From: Amycolatopsis nivea
GTDB taxonomy: Bacteria; Actinomycetota; Actinomycetes; Mycobacteriales; Pseudonocardiaceae
Direction: 5' to 3'
Length of the DNA stretch: 64,000 bases
NCBI RefSeq assembly: GCF_004522235.1
Contig: NZ_SDLT01000010.1
Coordinates: forward strand, 127,948-191,947
Position numbers and translations under genes: made by a program. This document shows, in pieces, positions 1-9,386 of this stretch. The notes below the pieces were generated by a model that ran no database searches, was not told where the DNA came from, and saw only the letters and a program-made list of their open reading frames with translations. The stretch's first letter is position 1. Each line of letters begins with the position of its first letter.

Positions 1-57
1 CATGTGACGCAACGAATGCCGCATTGGGTGCGTGGGATGCACCCAATGTGGCATTGG
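1..57. repeat. Intergenic palindromic repeat, family B (cut by window start)
   Basis: Inverted repeat with arms CATTGGGTGC (22-31) and GCACCCAATG (39-48), flanked by further copies of the GCATTGGG word. A longer relative lies at 11914-11998. Noncoding; function unknown. Confidence 0.7.
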
Positions 58-102
58 GGGTTTCTCAGCAGCGGGTGCGGGTGTGTCGATCCTGGGCGCG
101 GA

Positions 103-159
103 CGGTCGTGAGGGGAGCCCTGAGGGAATCAGAGTTCCTCAGGGTTCCCCTCACGACCG
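103..159. repeat. Intergenic palindromic repeat, family A
   Basis: A two-step hairpin. The outer arms 103-116 and 146-159 are perfectly complementary over 14 bp (core CGTGAGGGGA). The inner arms are CCCTGAGG (118-125) and CCTCAGGG (137-144). Related elements are at 11770-11818 and 21011-21059. Its position just after the thioesterase stop could let it act as a terminator, although there is no T tract. Confidence 0.75.
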
Positions 160-172
160 CCTCTCCGTGGGA

Positions 173-613
173 TTAGGCGCCTGGCGGGCGGTCCCGGACG
201 ACGCAGGTGAGCCTGGCGGTGCAGGTGCGGCGGCCTTCGTCGTCGGTGAGCACGATTTCCGACGTGATGGTGCCTCGTCCGACGTGCAGGGGGGTCGCGA
301 CTCCGGTCACGGTGCCGGAGCGGACTGCGCGGTGGTGGGTGCAGGACAGCTCAAGACCCATCGCGGCGCGTTCCGGGCCTGCGTTCAGTGCGGCCAGCAC
401 CGAGCCCAGGGCTTCGGCGACGGTGGCGTTCGCGCCGCCGTGCAGGAGGCCGTAGGGCTGGAGGTTGCCTTCGACGGGGATCGTGCCGACGACCCGCTCG
501 GGGGTCAGCTCCACGAGCTTCAGCCCGATCTTGTCGTTCAGCTGCTGGTCCGCGGCCGCGGGGTCCATGCCCGCGAACTGGCCCGGCGTGATTTCCGCCG
601 TCTGCTCGGTCAC
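173..613 (-). CDS. PaaI-type hotdog-fold thioesterase
   Basis: This 146-residue protein has the hotdog thioesterase motif HGGANATVAEALGS around residues 58-71, typical of PaaI/YbgC-type acyl-CoA thioesterases, and the usual family length. It is predicted to hydrolyse an acyl-CoA in the cytoplasm; the substrate cannot be told from sequence. The GTG start at 613 follows a GGAG ribosome site on the minus strand, and a TAGGTT -10-like box lies 12 nt further up. It is divergent from polA, the same arrangement as Rv1628c/Rv1629 in M. tuberculosis, which supports orthology. The function call is family level only. Confidence 0.88.
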   Translation of the reverse strand: MTEQTAEITPGQFAGMDPAAADQQLNDKIGLKLVELTPERVVGTIPVEGNLQPYGLLHGGANATVAEALGSVLAALNAGPERAAMGLELSCTHHRAVRSGTVTGVATPLHVGRGTITSEIVLTDDEGRRTCTARLTCVVRDRPPGA

Positions 614-662
614 TCTCTGCTCCTCAACCTATGCGACACGCAAGAGTGTCAGACCCTCACCC

Positions 663-668
663 TAGACT
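663..668 (+). promoter_or_regulatory. Leaderless -10 box (TAGACT) for polA
   Basis: TAGACT is followed by 7 nt and then GTG at 676, placing the expected transcription start on the start codon. No convincing -35 was found. Confidence 0.6.
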
Positions 669-675
669 CGCCCCC

Positions 676-3414
676 GTGAGCCCGAGTGAGAACCGAACCG
701 TTGCCAAGACCACAGGCGCCGCCGGTGCGCAGGAACGACCCCGGCTGCTGCTGATCGACGGCCATTCGATGGCCTACCGCGCCTTCTTCGCCCTGCCCGC
801 GGAGAATTTCCGCACGAAGACCGGGCAGGTCACCAACGCGGTCTTCGGCTTCACCTCGATGCTCATCAACCTGCTGCGCGACGAGAAGCCGACGCACCTC
901 GCGGTCGCCTTCGACCTCTCGCGCAAGACCTTCCGGTCGGAGACGTACGCCGACTACAAGGCCAACCGCAGCGCCACGCCGGACGAGTTCCGCGGCCAGG
1001 TCGACCTGGTCAAAGAGGTGCTCGAGGTGCTCGGCATCCCTTCGCTCACCAAGGAGAACTACGAGGCCGACGACGTCATCGCCACGCTCACCACGCAGGC
1101 GGGCGAGGACTACGACGTCCTGATCTGCACCGGCGACCGCGACGCGTTGCAGCTCGTCACCGATCGGGTGACCGTTTTGTACCCGAAGCGGGGCGTCTCC
1201 GACCTCGTGCGGTTCACGCCGGACGCGGTGGAAGAGAAGTACGGCCTCACGCCGACCCAGTACCCGGACTTCGCGGCCCTGCGCGGCGACCCGTCCGACA
1301 ACCTGCCCGGCATCCCCGGCGTGGGGGAGAAGACCGCGGCCAAGTGGATCCGGCAGTTCGGCAGCCTGGCCGACCTGATCGACCGGGTCGACGAGGTCAA
1401 GGGCAAGGTCGGCAACGCGCTGCGCGAGCACCTGTCCTCGGTGCAGCTCAACCGGCAGCTCACCGAGCTGGTCCGCGACGTGCCGCTGGAGTCCGTGCCG
1501 GACCAGCTGGAGCTGCGCCCGTGGGACCGCGAGGCAGTGCACCGGCTCTTCGACGAGCTGGAGTTCCGCGTCCTGCGCGACCGCCTGTTCGAGACGCTGA
1601 GCAGCGCCGAACCGGAGGCCGAGGAGGGCTTCGAGGTGTCCGGCTCCGCGCTCGCGCCGGGTGCGCTCGGCGCGTGGCTCGAAGCGCACGCCGGAGCGGC
1701 CGAGCCGGTCGCGCTGTCGTTCCGCACCACGGGTTCGTCGGTTCGTTCCGACCTCAAGGCGGTCGCCTTCGCCACGGCTGACGGCGAGGGTGCGTACGTC
1801 GACGTCACGGCGATGGACGAGGCGGACGACCGGGCGCTGTCGGCGTGGCTGGCGGACCCGAAGATCCGCAAGATCGGCCACGACCTGAAGGTGCCGCTGC
1901 ACGCGGTGCGCTCCCGCGGCTGGACGTTCGGCGGGCTCAGCATGGACACCGCGCTCGCCGCGTACCTCGCGCGGCCGGGGCAGCGCACGTTCGGGCTGGA
2001 CGATCTGGCCCTGCGCTACCTGCACCGCGAGCTGCGCTCGGAAGCGGGAGACGGCGACGGCCAGCTGTCGCTGCTCGACGGGGGCGCGGACGAGCTGGAG
2101 CAGAAGGAAATCTCCGCCGAACTGGTGAAGGCCCGCGCGGTCTTCGAGCTGGCCGGCGCGCTCACCACCGAGCTGGAGGAGCTCGGCGGCGCGAAGCTGC
2201 TGGCCGAGCTGGAACTCCCGCTGCTGGAAGTGATCACCGAACTGGAAGCGGCGGGCATCGCGGTCGACGTCGACCAGCTCACCGAGCTGGAGGCGCACTA
2301 CCTCAGCCGGGTCACGCAGGCCGCGGAATCCGCGTACGAGGTGATCGGCAAGCAGATCAACCTCGGTTCGCCGAAGCAGCTGCAGGTGGTGCTGTTCGAC
2401 GAGCTGGGCATGCCGAAGACCAAGCGCACCAAGACCGGCTACACCACCGACGCGGACGCGCTGCAGTCGCTGTTCGAGAAGACCGAGCACCCGTTCCTGC
2501 AGCACATGCTGGAACACCGCGACGCGACGCGGCTGCGCACCACGGTCGAGGGCCTGATCAAATCGGTCGCCGACGACGGGCGCATCCACACCACGCTGCA
2601 GCAGACGATCGCGGCCACCGGACGGCTGTCGTCGATCGAGCCGAACCTGCAGAACATCCCGGTGCGCACCGAGGAAGGCAGGCGCATCCGCGACGCGTTC
2701 GTGGTCGGCGACGGCTACGTCGAGCTGATGACCGCGGACTACAGCCAGATCGAAATGCGGATCATGGCGCACCTGTCGAAGGACGAGGGCCTCATCGAGG
2801 CCTTCAACAGCGGCGAGGACCTGCACACGTTCGTCGCGTCGCGTGCGTTTTCCGTGCCCGCCGCGGAAATCACGGCGGAACAGCGCTACCGCGTCAAGGC
2901 GATGTCGTACGGATTGGCGTACGGCTTGTCGGCGTACGGGCTGTCGCAGCAGCTGAAGATTTCGACGGAAGACGCGAAAGAGCAGATGGAGGCGTACTTC
3001 TCGCGGTTCGGCGGGGTGCGCGACTACCTGCAGTCGGTCGTCGGGGAGGCTGCGAAGCGCGGGTACACCGAGACGATCTTCGGCCGGCGCCGTTACCTGC
3101 CGGACCTGAACAGCGACAACCGGCAGCGCCGCGAAATGGCCGAGCGGATGGCGCTCAACGCCCCGATCCAGGGCAGCGCGGCCGACATCATCAAGGTGGC
3201 GATGCTGAACGTGCACCGCTCCCTGTCCGAAGCGGGCTCGCGCAGCCGCGTGCTGCTCCAGGTCCACGACGAACTGGTCCTGGAAATCGCCGACGGCGAG
3301 CGCGCGGACGTCGAGAAACTGGTCCGCGAGGGCATGGGCTCTGCCGCTGAACTCACCGTGCCGCTGGAGGTTTCGGTCGGATACGGACGCTCGTGGAACG
3401 AGGCCGCGCACTGA
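676..3414 (+). CDS. polA: DNA polymerase I
   Basis: DNA polymerase I for Okazaki-fragment processing and repair, 912 residues from GTG 676. The N-terminal third is a 5'-3' exonuclease/FEN domain (LLIDGHSMAYRAFF, then acidic clusters such as YEADD and CTGDRD). The middle is a degenerate 3'-5' exonuclease domain in which the usual DxE proofreading motif is not visible, as in mycobacterial PolA. The C-terminal half is the family A polymerase with motif A DYSQIEMRIM and motif C VHDELVLEI. An in-frame ATG at 631 would add 15 residues, but it lies upstream of the TAGACT -10 box, so GTG 676 is preferred. It is divergent from the thioesterase. Confidence 0.97.
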   Translation: MSPSENRTVAKTTGAAGAQERPRLLLIDGHSMAYRAFFALPAENFRTKTGQVTNAVFGFTSMLINLLRDEKPTHLAVAFDLSRKTFRSETYADYKANRSATPDEFRGQVDLVKEVLEVLGIPSLTKENYEADDVIATLTTQAGEDYDVLICTGDRDALQLVTDRVTVLYPKRGVSDLVRFTPDAVEEKYGLTPTQYPDFAALRGDPSDNLPGIPGVGEKTAAKWIRQFGSLADLIDRVDEVKGKVGNALREHLSSVQLNRQLTELVRDVPLESVPDQLELRPWDREAVHRLFDELEFRVLRDRLFETLSSAEPEAEEGFEVSGSALAPGALGAWLEAHAGAAEPVALSFRTTGSSVRSDLKAVAFATADGEGAYVDVTAMDEADDRALSAWLADPKIRKIGHDLKVPLHAVRSRGWTFGGLSMDTALAAYLARPGQRTFGLDDLALRYLHRELRSEAGDGDGQLSLLDGGADELEQKEISAELVKARAVFELAGALTTELEELGGAKLLAELELPLLEVITELEAAGIAVDVDQLTELEAHYLSRVTQAAESAYEVIGKQINLGSPKQLQVVLFDELGMPKTKRTKTGYTTDADALQSLFEKTEHPFLQHMLEHRDATRLRTTVEGLIKSVADDGRIHTTLQQTIAATGRLSSIEPNLQNIPVRTEEGRRIRDAFVVGDGYVELMTADYSQIEMRIMAHLSKDEGLIEAFNSGEDLHTFVASRAFSVPAAEITAEQRYRVKAMSYGLAYGLSAYGLSQQLKISTEDAKEQMEAYFSRFGGVRDYLQSVVGEAAKRGYTETIFGRRRYLPDLNSDNRQRREMAERMALNAPIQGSAADIIKVAMLNVHRSLSEAGSRSRVLLQVHDELVLEIADGERADVEKLVREGMGSAAELTVPLEVSVGYGRSWNEAAH

Positions 3415-3424
3415 GCTGAGGCAC

Positions 3425-3454
3425 GCCCGGGCCGGTCGGCGACTGGCCCCGGGC
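3425..3454 (+). terminator. Probable polA terminator hairpin
   Basis: GCCCGGG (3425-3431) pairs with CCCGGGC (3448-3454), starting 11 bp after the polA stop. The stem is GC-rich with no T tract, as is common in this group. Confidence 0.45.
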
Positions 3455-4056
3455 ACTCAGGCACAGCGGGGTTGGAACGGACTCGGCGAGTCCGAGCGGG
3501 CAGGCACGAGTCGGCCGTGCGGGCGAGGGAGTCCGGTCGGCGGTCGCGGTTCGTCGGCGTGGACGAAAGAAATCGGCGGCTCGCCCGTTCGGACGAGCAC
3601 GGGCGGGGATTCACGGATCTTCGCCGCGGGCAAGGCAATCGGCGGCACCTCCGGGCAAGCGCGCGAATCGGCGGCACCGGCGACAGCTCTGCACCGAAGG
3701 CGAACACCGGCGCGGGCAACGGAATCGGTAGCGAACCCAACCGAGCAAACCCGCACGGGCAACGGAATCGGTAGCGAACCCAGCCGAGCAAACCCGAATC
3801 AGCAGCCTCCGCAGATCCGCCGTTCGCCTCGGCCAACCCGCGTCGAACCCGGCGCGGAAGCCCGAAACCCTTGCCCGCCAACCCAAGCAAGATCGCCACC
3901 ACCGTCGCGGCGATCTGACTGCCCGCCAACACGATGCGACTCCCCGAAACCGGTGTCACCCACGAGAAGTGTCTGCACGCCGCTGAACGGGTGAGCTTGC
4001 TGCTCCAGCGTGGGCCACTTTCCGCGAACGCCGCCCGGGCCGCCGATCGCGCGGCG
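3455..4056. other. 602-bp noncoding stretch with no recognisable gene
   Basis: Between polA and the protease operon I find no reading frame with protein-like content. The only structure is a short tandem duplication at 3713-3797. The region may be decayed sequence. Confidence 0.5.
3713..3797. repeat. Two-copy 43-bp tandem repeat
   Basis: The segment starting CGGGCAACGGAATCGGTAGC at 3713 is repeated from 3756 with one internal substitution before the copies diverge near 3796. No coding role is seen. Confidence 0.85.
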
Positions 4057-4062
4057 TAGGGT
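4057..4062 (+). promoter_or_regulatory. Leaderless -10 box (TAGGGT) for the protease/PknG operon
   Basis: TAGGGT, then 6 nt, then GTG at 4069. It is the only promoter-like element immediately before this five-gene run. Confidence 0.6.
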
Positions 4063-4068
4063 CCCCTC

Positions 4069-5697
4069 GTGGGGTACCAGGCCGAGCGTCGACGCTGGCG
4101 GGTTCGCCTGCGCGACCGCACCGGCGGGATCCGCGGGGCAGGCACCATGCTCGACGAGGACCATGTGCTCACCTGCGCGCACGTCGTCGAGCGGGCGGGC
4201 GGGCCGGACGCGGACGTCCTGGTCGATTTCGTCGGGCTGCCCGGCACCCCGGTCGGTTCCGGCCGCGTCGTGCCGGGGGCGTGGGTGCCGCCGGGGCCGG
4301 ACGAGCGCGGCGACATCGCCGTGCTGCGGCTGGCCGAACGGGTGCCGGGAGCCAAAGGCGCGCCGTTGTACCGGATGCCGTTGTCCGACGGGCAAGCCGT
4401 GCGCGCCTACGGGTTCCCGGAAGGCGCGGACGAGGGGCTGTGGACGTTCGGCGAGCTCGCCGGCGAGGGCGGGCCCGGATGCGAATGGGTGCAGCTGGGC
4501 CGGAAGAACGACGACCAGCCGATCACCGGCGGGTTCAGCGGCACCGCCGTGCTCGACGAGGAGACCGGCCGCGTGGTCGGCATGGTCGTGTCCCGCTACC
4601 AGGCCGAGGGCGAGCGGGTCGCGTGGATGATCCCGGTCGAGACGATTCTCGGCTACCTCGGCGCGGACCGGTGGGGGCGGGGGAGCCCGGCCGTCGACCA
4701 GACCTTCGGCCGCGAACTCGATCGGGTCGCCTACGACCCGCAGTTCGCGCGCGAGGTCGTGGGCTGGTTCGGCGAGGGGCGCGGCGTGTGGATCGTCGTG
4801 ACCGGCGAGGCCGGGTCCGCGAAGGCCGCCGCGCTGGATCTCGCGGTGGTGCTCGCCGACCGGGAGCGTTCGGCGGCGGCGAACGCACTGCGCGACACCC
4901 TGGCCAAGGAAACCTTGCCGCCGGCGGGAAGCGTCGACCTCGCGGTGGACGCGGCGGGCAAAACCTCGGCTCAGGTGCGGCAGCGGCTCGCCGAGCGGCT
5001 TGACCTCACGCTGGACAACGGGGTGACGCATTCGGGCGTCGGCCGCACGGTGGTGGTGAACGCGATCGACGACGCGGCCGAGCCGGAACAGCTGATCGGC
5101 GAGGTGCTCGCGCCGCTCGCGGACCGTGCCGCGGGGCTGGGGATCCGGCTCGCGCTCGGGTTCCGCCGCGAGTCGTCGCCGGGGCTGACGGAGTTGCGGT
5201 CGCGCCGGAACGGAGCGCGCCCGGACGGGTTGGCGCGCCGGATTTCCGCGCTGGACAAGCAGATCGACGAACTCGCCGCGATCGAGGAACACCTCTCCGA
5301 ACTGGCTCCGCGATTCGCGGTGAGCGACATTCCGCCGCCGCGGGTGCGTCGCCGCCGTGGCGCGGTGAGCCGGTTGCAGGAAGCCGCCGATCTCGGTGAG
5401 GTCGCGTGGGCGGAACGACACGTCGAGGAAGTCGCCGGGGTGGTGGCCGCCGATCTGGCCGCGGCGAAAAGCGCACGCGATCGGCTGGACGCGGCACATG
5501 ACCGCCGTACCGAGTTGAGGTTTCGTCTCGACGGTTACGGAGACCGTGCCCGCGCAGCCGGCCGGGTCGAGGATCCGCTGCTGGATTCGTTGTACGCCAA
5601 CGCTTGGCATCTGCTGTACGAGGGCGCGTGCGATCCGGAGGAGGCCGCGGCGGCCGTCGAGGCGTTCGGTGCCGCGGTGCGCAAGGGGAATCGATGA
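4069..5697 (+). CDS. Trypsin-like serine protease with degenerate STAND-like NTPase module and coiled coil
   Basis: A cytoplasmic-looking protein of 542 residues without signal peptide. Residues 10-195 are a trypsin-fold protease with the triad H38 (LTCAHV), D82 (GDIAVL) and S157 (GGFSGTA). Residues about 205-360 resemble a P-loop module gone inactive: GEAGSAKA (246-253) keeps the lysine but lacks the usual GK[ST], and VVVNAIDDA (about 328-336) stands where a Walker B/DExA would be. This recalls inactive STAND modules joined to effector domains. Residues 390-500 are Arg/Glu-rich and coiled-coil-like. The stop overlaps the start of the kinase gene (ATGA at 5694-5697), so the two are translationally coupled. 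The protease call is firm; the NTPase-like call is inference. Confidence 0.82.
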   Translation: MGYQAERRRWRVRLRDRTGGIRGAGTMLDEDHVLTCAHVVERAGGPDADVLVDFVGLPGTPVGSGRVVPGAWVPPGPDERGDIAVLRLAERVPGAKGAPLYRMPLSDGQAVRAYGFPEGADEGLWTFGELAGEGGPGCEWVQLGRKNDDQPITGGFSGTAVLDEETGRVVGMVVSRYQAEGERVAWMIPVETILGYLGADRWGRGSPAVDQTFGRELDRVAYDPQFAREVVGWFGEGRGVWIVVTGEAGSAKAAALDLAVVLADRERSAAANALRDTLAKETLPPAGSVDLAVDAAGKTSAQVRQRLAERLDLTLDNGVTHSGVGRTVVVNAIDDAAEPEQLIGEVLAPLADRAAGLGIRLALGFRRESSPGLTELRSRRNGARPDGLARRISALDKQIDELAAIEEHLSELAPRFAVSDIPPPRVRRRRGAVSRLQEAADLGEVAWAERHVEEVAGVVAADLAAAKSARDRLDAAHDRRTELRFRLDGYGDRARAAGRVEDPLLDSLYANAWHLLYEGACDPEEAAAAVEAFGAAVRKGNR

Positions 5698-7973
5698 TCG
5701 CCTGCGCCCGCCCGAACTGCTCCGGCACGATCAGCCGCGCCGGGTTCTGCGCGAAATGCGGCTGGGCGCCGGGATCCGAGCCGAAGAAGCCGCCGCCGAA
5801 AGCCGACGCGACGCTCGTCATCCCCGCTCCGGGCGCGAGCCGGATCGCCGACACCGTCGTCACTCGGGAGCAGCAGACCGCCGGGCACGGCACCGGCGAC
5901 GACTACATCCCGCTCCCCGTGGTCGTCCTGCCGGACATCGCCGGGCGCGTCCTCGCCGATCCGCACGTTGCCGAGGACGAACGGTACTGCGGCAAACGCG
6001 GTTGCGGCGCGCCGGTCGGCCGCTCGGCGGGTGGCCGTCCCGCGCGCACCGAAGGCTTCTGTTCACAGTGCGGCACGCCGTTTTCCTTCTCTCCCAAGCT
6101 GTTTCCGGACGACGTGGTCGACGGCCGCTACCAGGTGCACGGCTGCATCGCCCGCGGCGGTCTCGGGTACGTCTACCTCGGCACCGACCTGCGGCTGAAG
6201 CAGTACGTCGCACTGAAAGGCCTGCTCAACACCGGCGACGAAGCCGCGGTGCGGATCGCCGAGACCGAGAGCCAGGTGCTGACCTCGCTCGACCACCCGA
6301 ACATCGTCCGGATCCACGACGTCGCCACGCATCCCGATCCGCACGGCGGGCCGGACGCGCGCTACATCGTCATGGAGTTCGTCGACGGCCTCCCGCTCGC
6401 GGAGGTGATGCGGCGCGGCCGCGCGATGCTCGACGGGCCCGAGGGCAAACTGCTGGTCGAGCACGTCGTGGCGTACGGCCGGGAGATCCTCACCGCGCTC
6501 GGCTACCTGCACGAACAGGGGCTGCTGTACTGCGATCTGAGCCCGCAGAACGTGATCCACGGCGAGAAGCGGGTCAAGCTGATCGATTTCGGCGCGATCC
6601 GCAAGATCGGCGACCAGACCAGCCCGATCGTCGGCAACCCGCGGTTCCAGATCGGCGCGACCGAACTGGACGAGCACGGCCTCACCGTGCGCTCGGACAT
6701 CCACACCGTCGGCGCGACGCTGCGCGACCTGTTCCGCTGCAGCGACGGCTGGCCGCGTCCGGCCGACAAACGGATCGCGCTCGGCGTCGAATCCTTCACC
6801 CAGGTGCTCGACCGGGCGACCGGGCCGTACGAGCACCGGTTCGCCACCACCGGCGAAATGCTCGTGCAGCTCGACGGCGTCCTGCACGAGATCCTTTCGC
6901 TGCGCGATCGTCAGTCGCGGCCGTCGATCTCCACCCTGTTCACCGAAGCGGCGGTACTGCTGGACGCCGGGCTCGGCCAGCCGCGGCCGGTCGGGGAGTG
7001 GGTGCGTCGCGCCCGGCGCGCCGCAGGCCCGCTCGGCGCGCTGCCCGCACCGCTCGACATCGCGCTCGGATTGCCGGTGCCGCACGAGGATCCGCACGAT
7101 CCGGCGGCCACCTTCCTGCGCACCGTCCGCGCGCCGGATCCCGCTCGGCTGCTGAAGAAACTCGAACGCGCGGACTCGACGGTCGAGGTCGAGCTGCGCC
7201 GCTGCCGGGCCTGGCTCGAACTGTCCGAAGTGGACTCAACTGGCACGGAGCAAGCCGCGCGACGAGTGGATGCGGCCGAGAAACTGCTCGGCGCGCGGGC
7301 GAAGCACGACTGGCGGATCGCCTGGCATCGCGGGCTGGTCGCGCTCGCCGCCGGCGCGGTGGAGACCGCGCAGACCTGGTTCGAGCGCGTCCACCGCGAC
7401 ATCCCGGGGGAGGAGACGCCGAAGCTCGCGCTCGGCCTGTGCGCGGAGCACTGCGGCGGCCCGAAGAAGGCGGCGCGCTACTACGACGCGCTGTGGGTGC
7501 GCGACCATCTGCAGGTCAACGCCGTTTTCGGGCTGGCTCGCGGGCATCTGCAGCTGGACGAGCGCACGGCCGCGGTGGAACTGCTGGACCAGGTCCCGGA
7601 GTACTCGCGGCACGACGAGGCGGCCCGGATCGCCGGAATCCGCGTGCGCGCGGGCATCCTGCCGGTGGGCGACGCGCTGCCCGACATCGAGGACCTGGCC
7701 GAGGCGATCGACCGGCTGTCCGCGCTGGAAGTGGACCGCGACACGGCGGACCGGCTCACCGCCGAGGTCCGCGAGAGCGCGCTGCGGTGCTTCCTGGCCG
7801 GGATGCGCGGGATGCCGCCGGGCCCGGTGCTCGGCGAACGGCTCGACGAGCACGGGCTTCGGCTGCTGGTGGAGCAGTCGTACCGGCGGATCGCGCGCCG
7901 GGCGGGTTCGGCGGAGCACCACGACGCTTTGGTCGACCGCGCGAACGAGACGAGGCCGACGACCTGGGTGTAG
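5694..7973 (+). CDS. PknG-type serine/threonine protein kinase with two zinc ribbons and TPR tail
   Basis: This 759-residue protein is close in length and order to mycobacterial PknG. Zinc ribbon 1 is C4-C9-C19-C22 and ribbon 2 is C99-C104-C123-C126 (rubredoxin-like in PknG). The kinase domain covers about 140-400: glycine loop IARGGLGYVY, K175, catalytic YCDLSPQN (D281, N286) and DFG D298. A PknG-like helical/TPR tail follows, with signatures such as ALWVRDHLQVNAVFGLAR and a C-terminal ETRPTTWV matching PknG's KVRPTSTF end. The ATG at 5694 overlaps the protease stop. In mycobacteria PknG works with GlnX and GlnH in nutrient sensing; here the partners are a GlnX-like protein and a different solute-binding family. 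Targets are unknown. Confidence 0.92.
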   Translation: MIACARPNCSGTISRAGFCAKCGWAPGSEPKKPPPKADATLVIPAPGASRIADTVVTREQQTAGHGTGDDYIPLPVVVLPDIAGRVLADPHVAEDERYCGKRGCGAPVGRSAGGRPARTEGFCSQCGTPFSFSPKLFPDDVVDGRYQVHGCIARGGLGYVYLGTDLRLKQYVALKGLLNTGDEAAVRIAETESQVLTSLDHPNIVRIHDVATHPDPHGGPDARYIVMEFVDGLPLAEVMRRGRAMLDGPEGKLLVEHVVAYGREILTALGYLHEQGLLYCDLSPQNVIHGEKRVKLIDFGAIRKIGDQTSPIVGNPRFQIGATELDEHGLTVRSDIHTVGATLRDLFRCSDGWPRPADKRIALGVESFTQVLDRATGPYEHRFATTGEMLVQLDGVLHEILSLRDRQSRPSISTLFTEAAVLLDAGLGQPRPVGEWVRRARRAAGPLGALPAPLDIALGLPVPHEDPHDPAATFLRTVRAPDPARLLKKLERADSTVEVELRRCRAWLELSEVDSTGTEQAARRVDAAEKLLGARAKHDWRIAWHRGLVALAAGAVETAQTWFERVHRDIPGEETPKLALGLCAEHCGGPKKAARYYDALWVRDHLQVNAVFGLARGHLQLDERTAAVELLDQVPEYSRHDEAARIAGIRVRAGILPVGDALPDIEDLAEAIDRLSALEVDRDTADRLTAEVRESALRCFLAGMRGMPPGPVLGERLDEHGLRLLVEQSYRRIARRAGSAEHHDALVDRANETRPTTWV

Positions 7974-7991
7974 GCGGCGAAGGGGCGAGGG

Positions 7992-9386
7992 ATGAGCAGG
8001 GGTTGGGACGTCGAGGTCCATCAGAACCGCTACCTCGGCGAAGGCGACACCGCGATGCAGGCCGTGGTCACCGTTTCCGCGCGCGACGACGGCGACGCCG
8101 CTCTTCGGCCGCCGGGCGCGGAAGTGCTCCTGGTCGACTGCTCGACCTCGATGCGCTACCCGCCGACGAAGATCGCCGCCGCGCGCCGGGCCGCAGCCGC
8201 GGCGATCTGGGCTCTCCCGGACGGTGTCGCTTTCGCCGTCGTCCGCGGCACCGAGCGCGCCGACCTGGCGTATCCGGCCGAGTTCGGCCTCGCGGTCGCG
8301 TCGAACGAAACGCGGGCAGCCGCGGTCGCCGCAGTGGAGCGGTTCGTCGCGGTCGGCGGCACCGCGATGGGCACCTGGCTGGAGTGCGCACGGCATCTGT
8401 TCGCTTCGGTGCCGGACGCAGTGCGCCACGCGATCCTGCTGACCGACGGCAACAACCAGTCGCAATCCCCGGAGGCACTGCGTCGCGAACTGGACGCCTG
8501 CGAAGGCCAATTCGTCTGCGACGCAAGGGGAATCGGCGACGGCTGGCAACGCGCCGAACTGGTCGAGATCGGCCGGGTGCTGCGCGGTTCCGTCGACTCG
8601 GTGGTGCGCGACGAAGACCTGGTCGACGACTTCCGCGCACTGATGGCCGCGGCGCTCGTCAAGGTCATCCCGTCAGCGCGCCTGCGGATCGGCGTCACCG
8701 AACAGACCACGCTCCGGTTCGTGAAACAGGTCTGGCCGAGCGAATACGACCTGACCTCGCGCTGCGTCCCCGACGGCGACCGGAAAACGGTCCTCTCCCT
8801 CGGCTCCTGGAGCGCCGGCGAGACCCGGGAATTCCAGCTCGCGGTCGAGGTTTCGGCAGACGCTCCACCGGAATACGGCTCCGACCGGATGCTCGCCTGG
8901 GTCGAGGTCGACGGCTCGCCGGATTCGGCGGTGCCCGTTCTGGCGCACTGGACCCGCGACCCGGTCGCACCGACGCTGGTCGACCCGAAGGTGCGCCGCT
9001 ACACGATGCACGCCGAGTTGAGCGAGGCACTGGTCAACGCCGACGAGGCCTACGCCGCGGGCGACCACGCACGCGCGGCGCGGGAATGGGGCCAGGCCGT
9101 CGAAATCGCCACGCGGACCGGCAACAAGGAGGTGCTGCGCCGGCTCGCCCGGGTAGTCGAAACGGACGGCGACGACGTGCGCCTGCGCCCCGAGGTCACC
9201 CGCAGCGAACTGCTCAACCTGCTGGTCTCCACGGTCTCGAACGTCGGCGGCGAACCTCGCGACACCCGCGCCGTGCCCGTTCCGGACGCCGAACCGGCGA
9301 TCTGCCTGCAGTGCGGAAACCCGAACCCGTCCGACGCGCGATTCTGCGAAGAGTGCGGCGAACGGTTCGACGGAGGTGCCGCGTGA
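7992..9386 (+). CDS. vWA-domain protein with C-terminal zinc ribbon
   Basis: 464 residues. The von Willebrand A domain (about 42-210) has an intact MIDAS: DCSTS (D49, S51, S53), T124 (GGTAMG) and D152 (LTDGNN). A beta-rich segment follows, then a short helical (TPR-like) region around 340-400. The C terminus is a zinc ribbon CLQCG...CEECG (about residues 437-456), echoing the ribbons on the adjacent kinase. It lies 18 bp after pknG, and its stop overlaps the next GTG start (GTGA at 9383-9386). It is probably a metal-dependent scaffold for the kinase/protease system; this is inferred from context. Confidence 0.85.
   Translation: MSRGWDVEVHQNRYLGEGDTAMQAVVTVSARDDGDAALRPPGAEVLLVDCSTSMRYPPTKIAAARRAAAAAIWALPDGVAFAVVRGTERADLAYPAEFGLAVASNETRAAAVAAVERFVAVGGTAMGTWLECARHLFASVPDAVRHAILLTDGNNQSQSPEALRRELDACEGQFVCDARGIGDGWQRAELVEIGRVLRGSVDSVVRDEDLVDDFRALMAAALVKVIPSARLRIGVTEQTTLRFVKQVWPSEYDLTSRCVPDGDRKTVLSLGSWSAGETREFQLAVEVSADAPPEYGSDRMLAWVEVDGSPDSAVPVLAHWTRDPVAPTLVDPKVRRYTMHAELSEALVNADEAYAAGDHARAAREWGQAVEIATRTGNKEVLRRLARVVETDGDDVRLRPEVTRSELLNLLVSTVSNVGGEPRDTRAVPVPDAEPAICLQCGNPNPSDARFCEECGERFDGGAA

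Noticed and set aside
631-675. ATG 631 as the polA start
   Set aside because: It lies upstream of the TAGACT -10 box and adds 15 residues without family support.
649-3456. 935-residue minus-strand frame opposite polA
   Set aside because: Typical antisense shadow of a high-GC gene (Arg/Val/Leu-rich, no motif).
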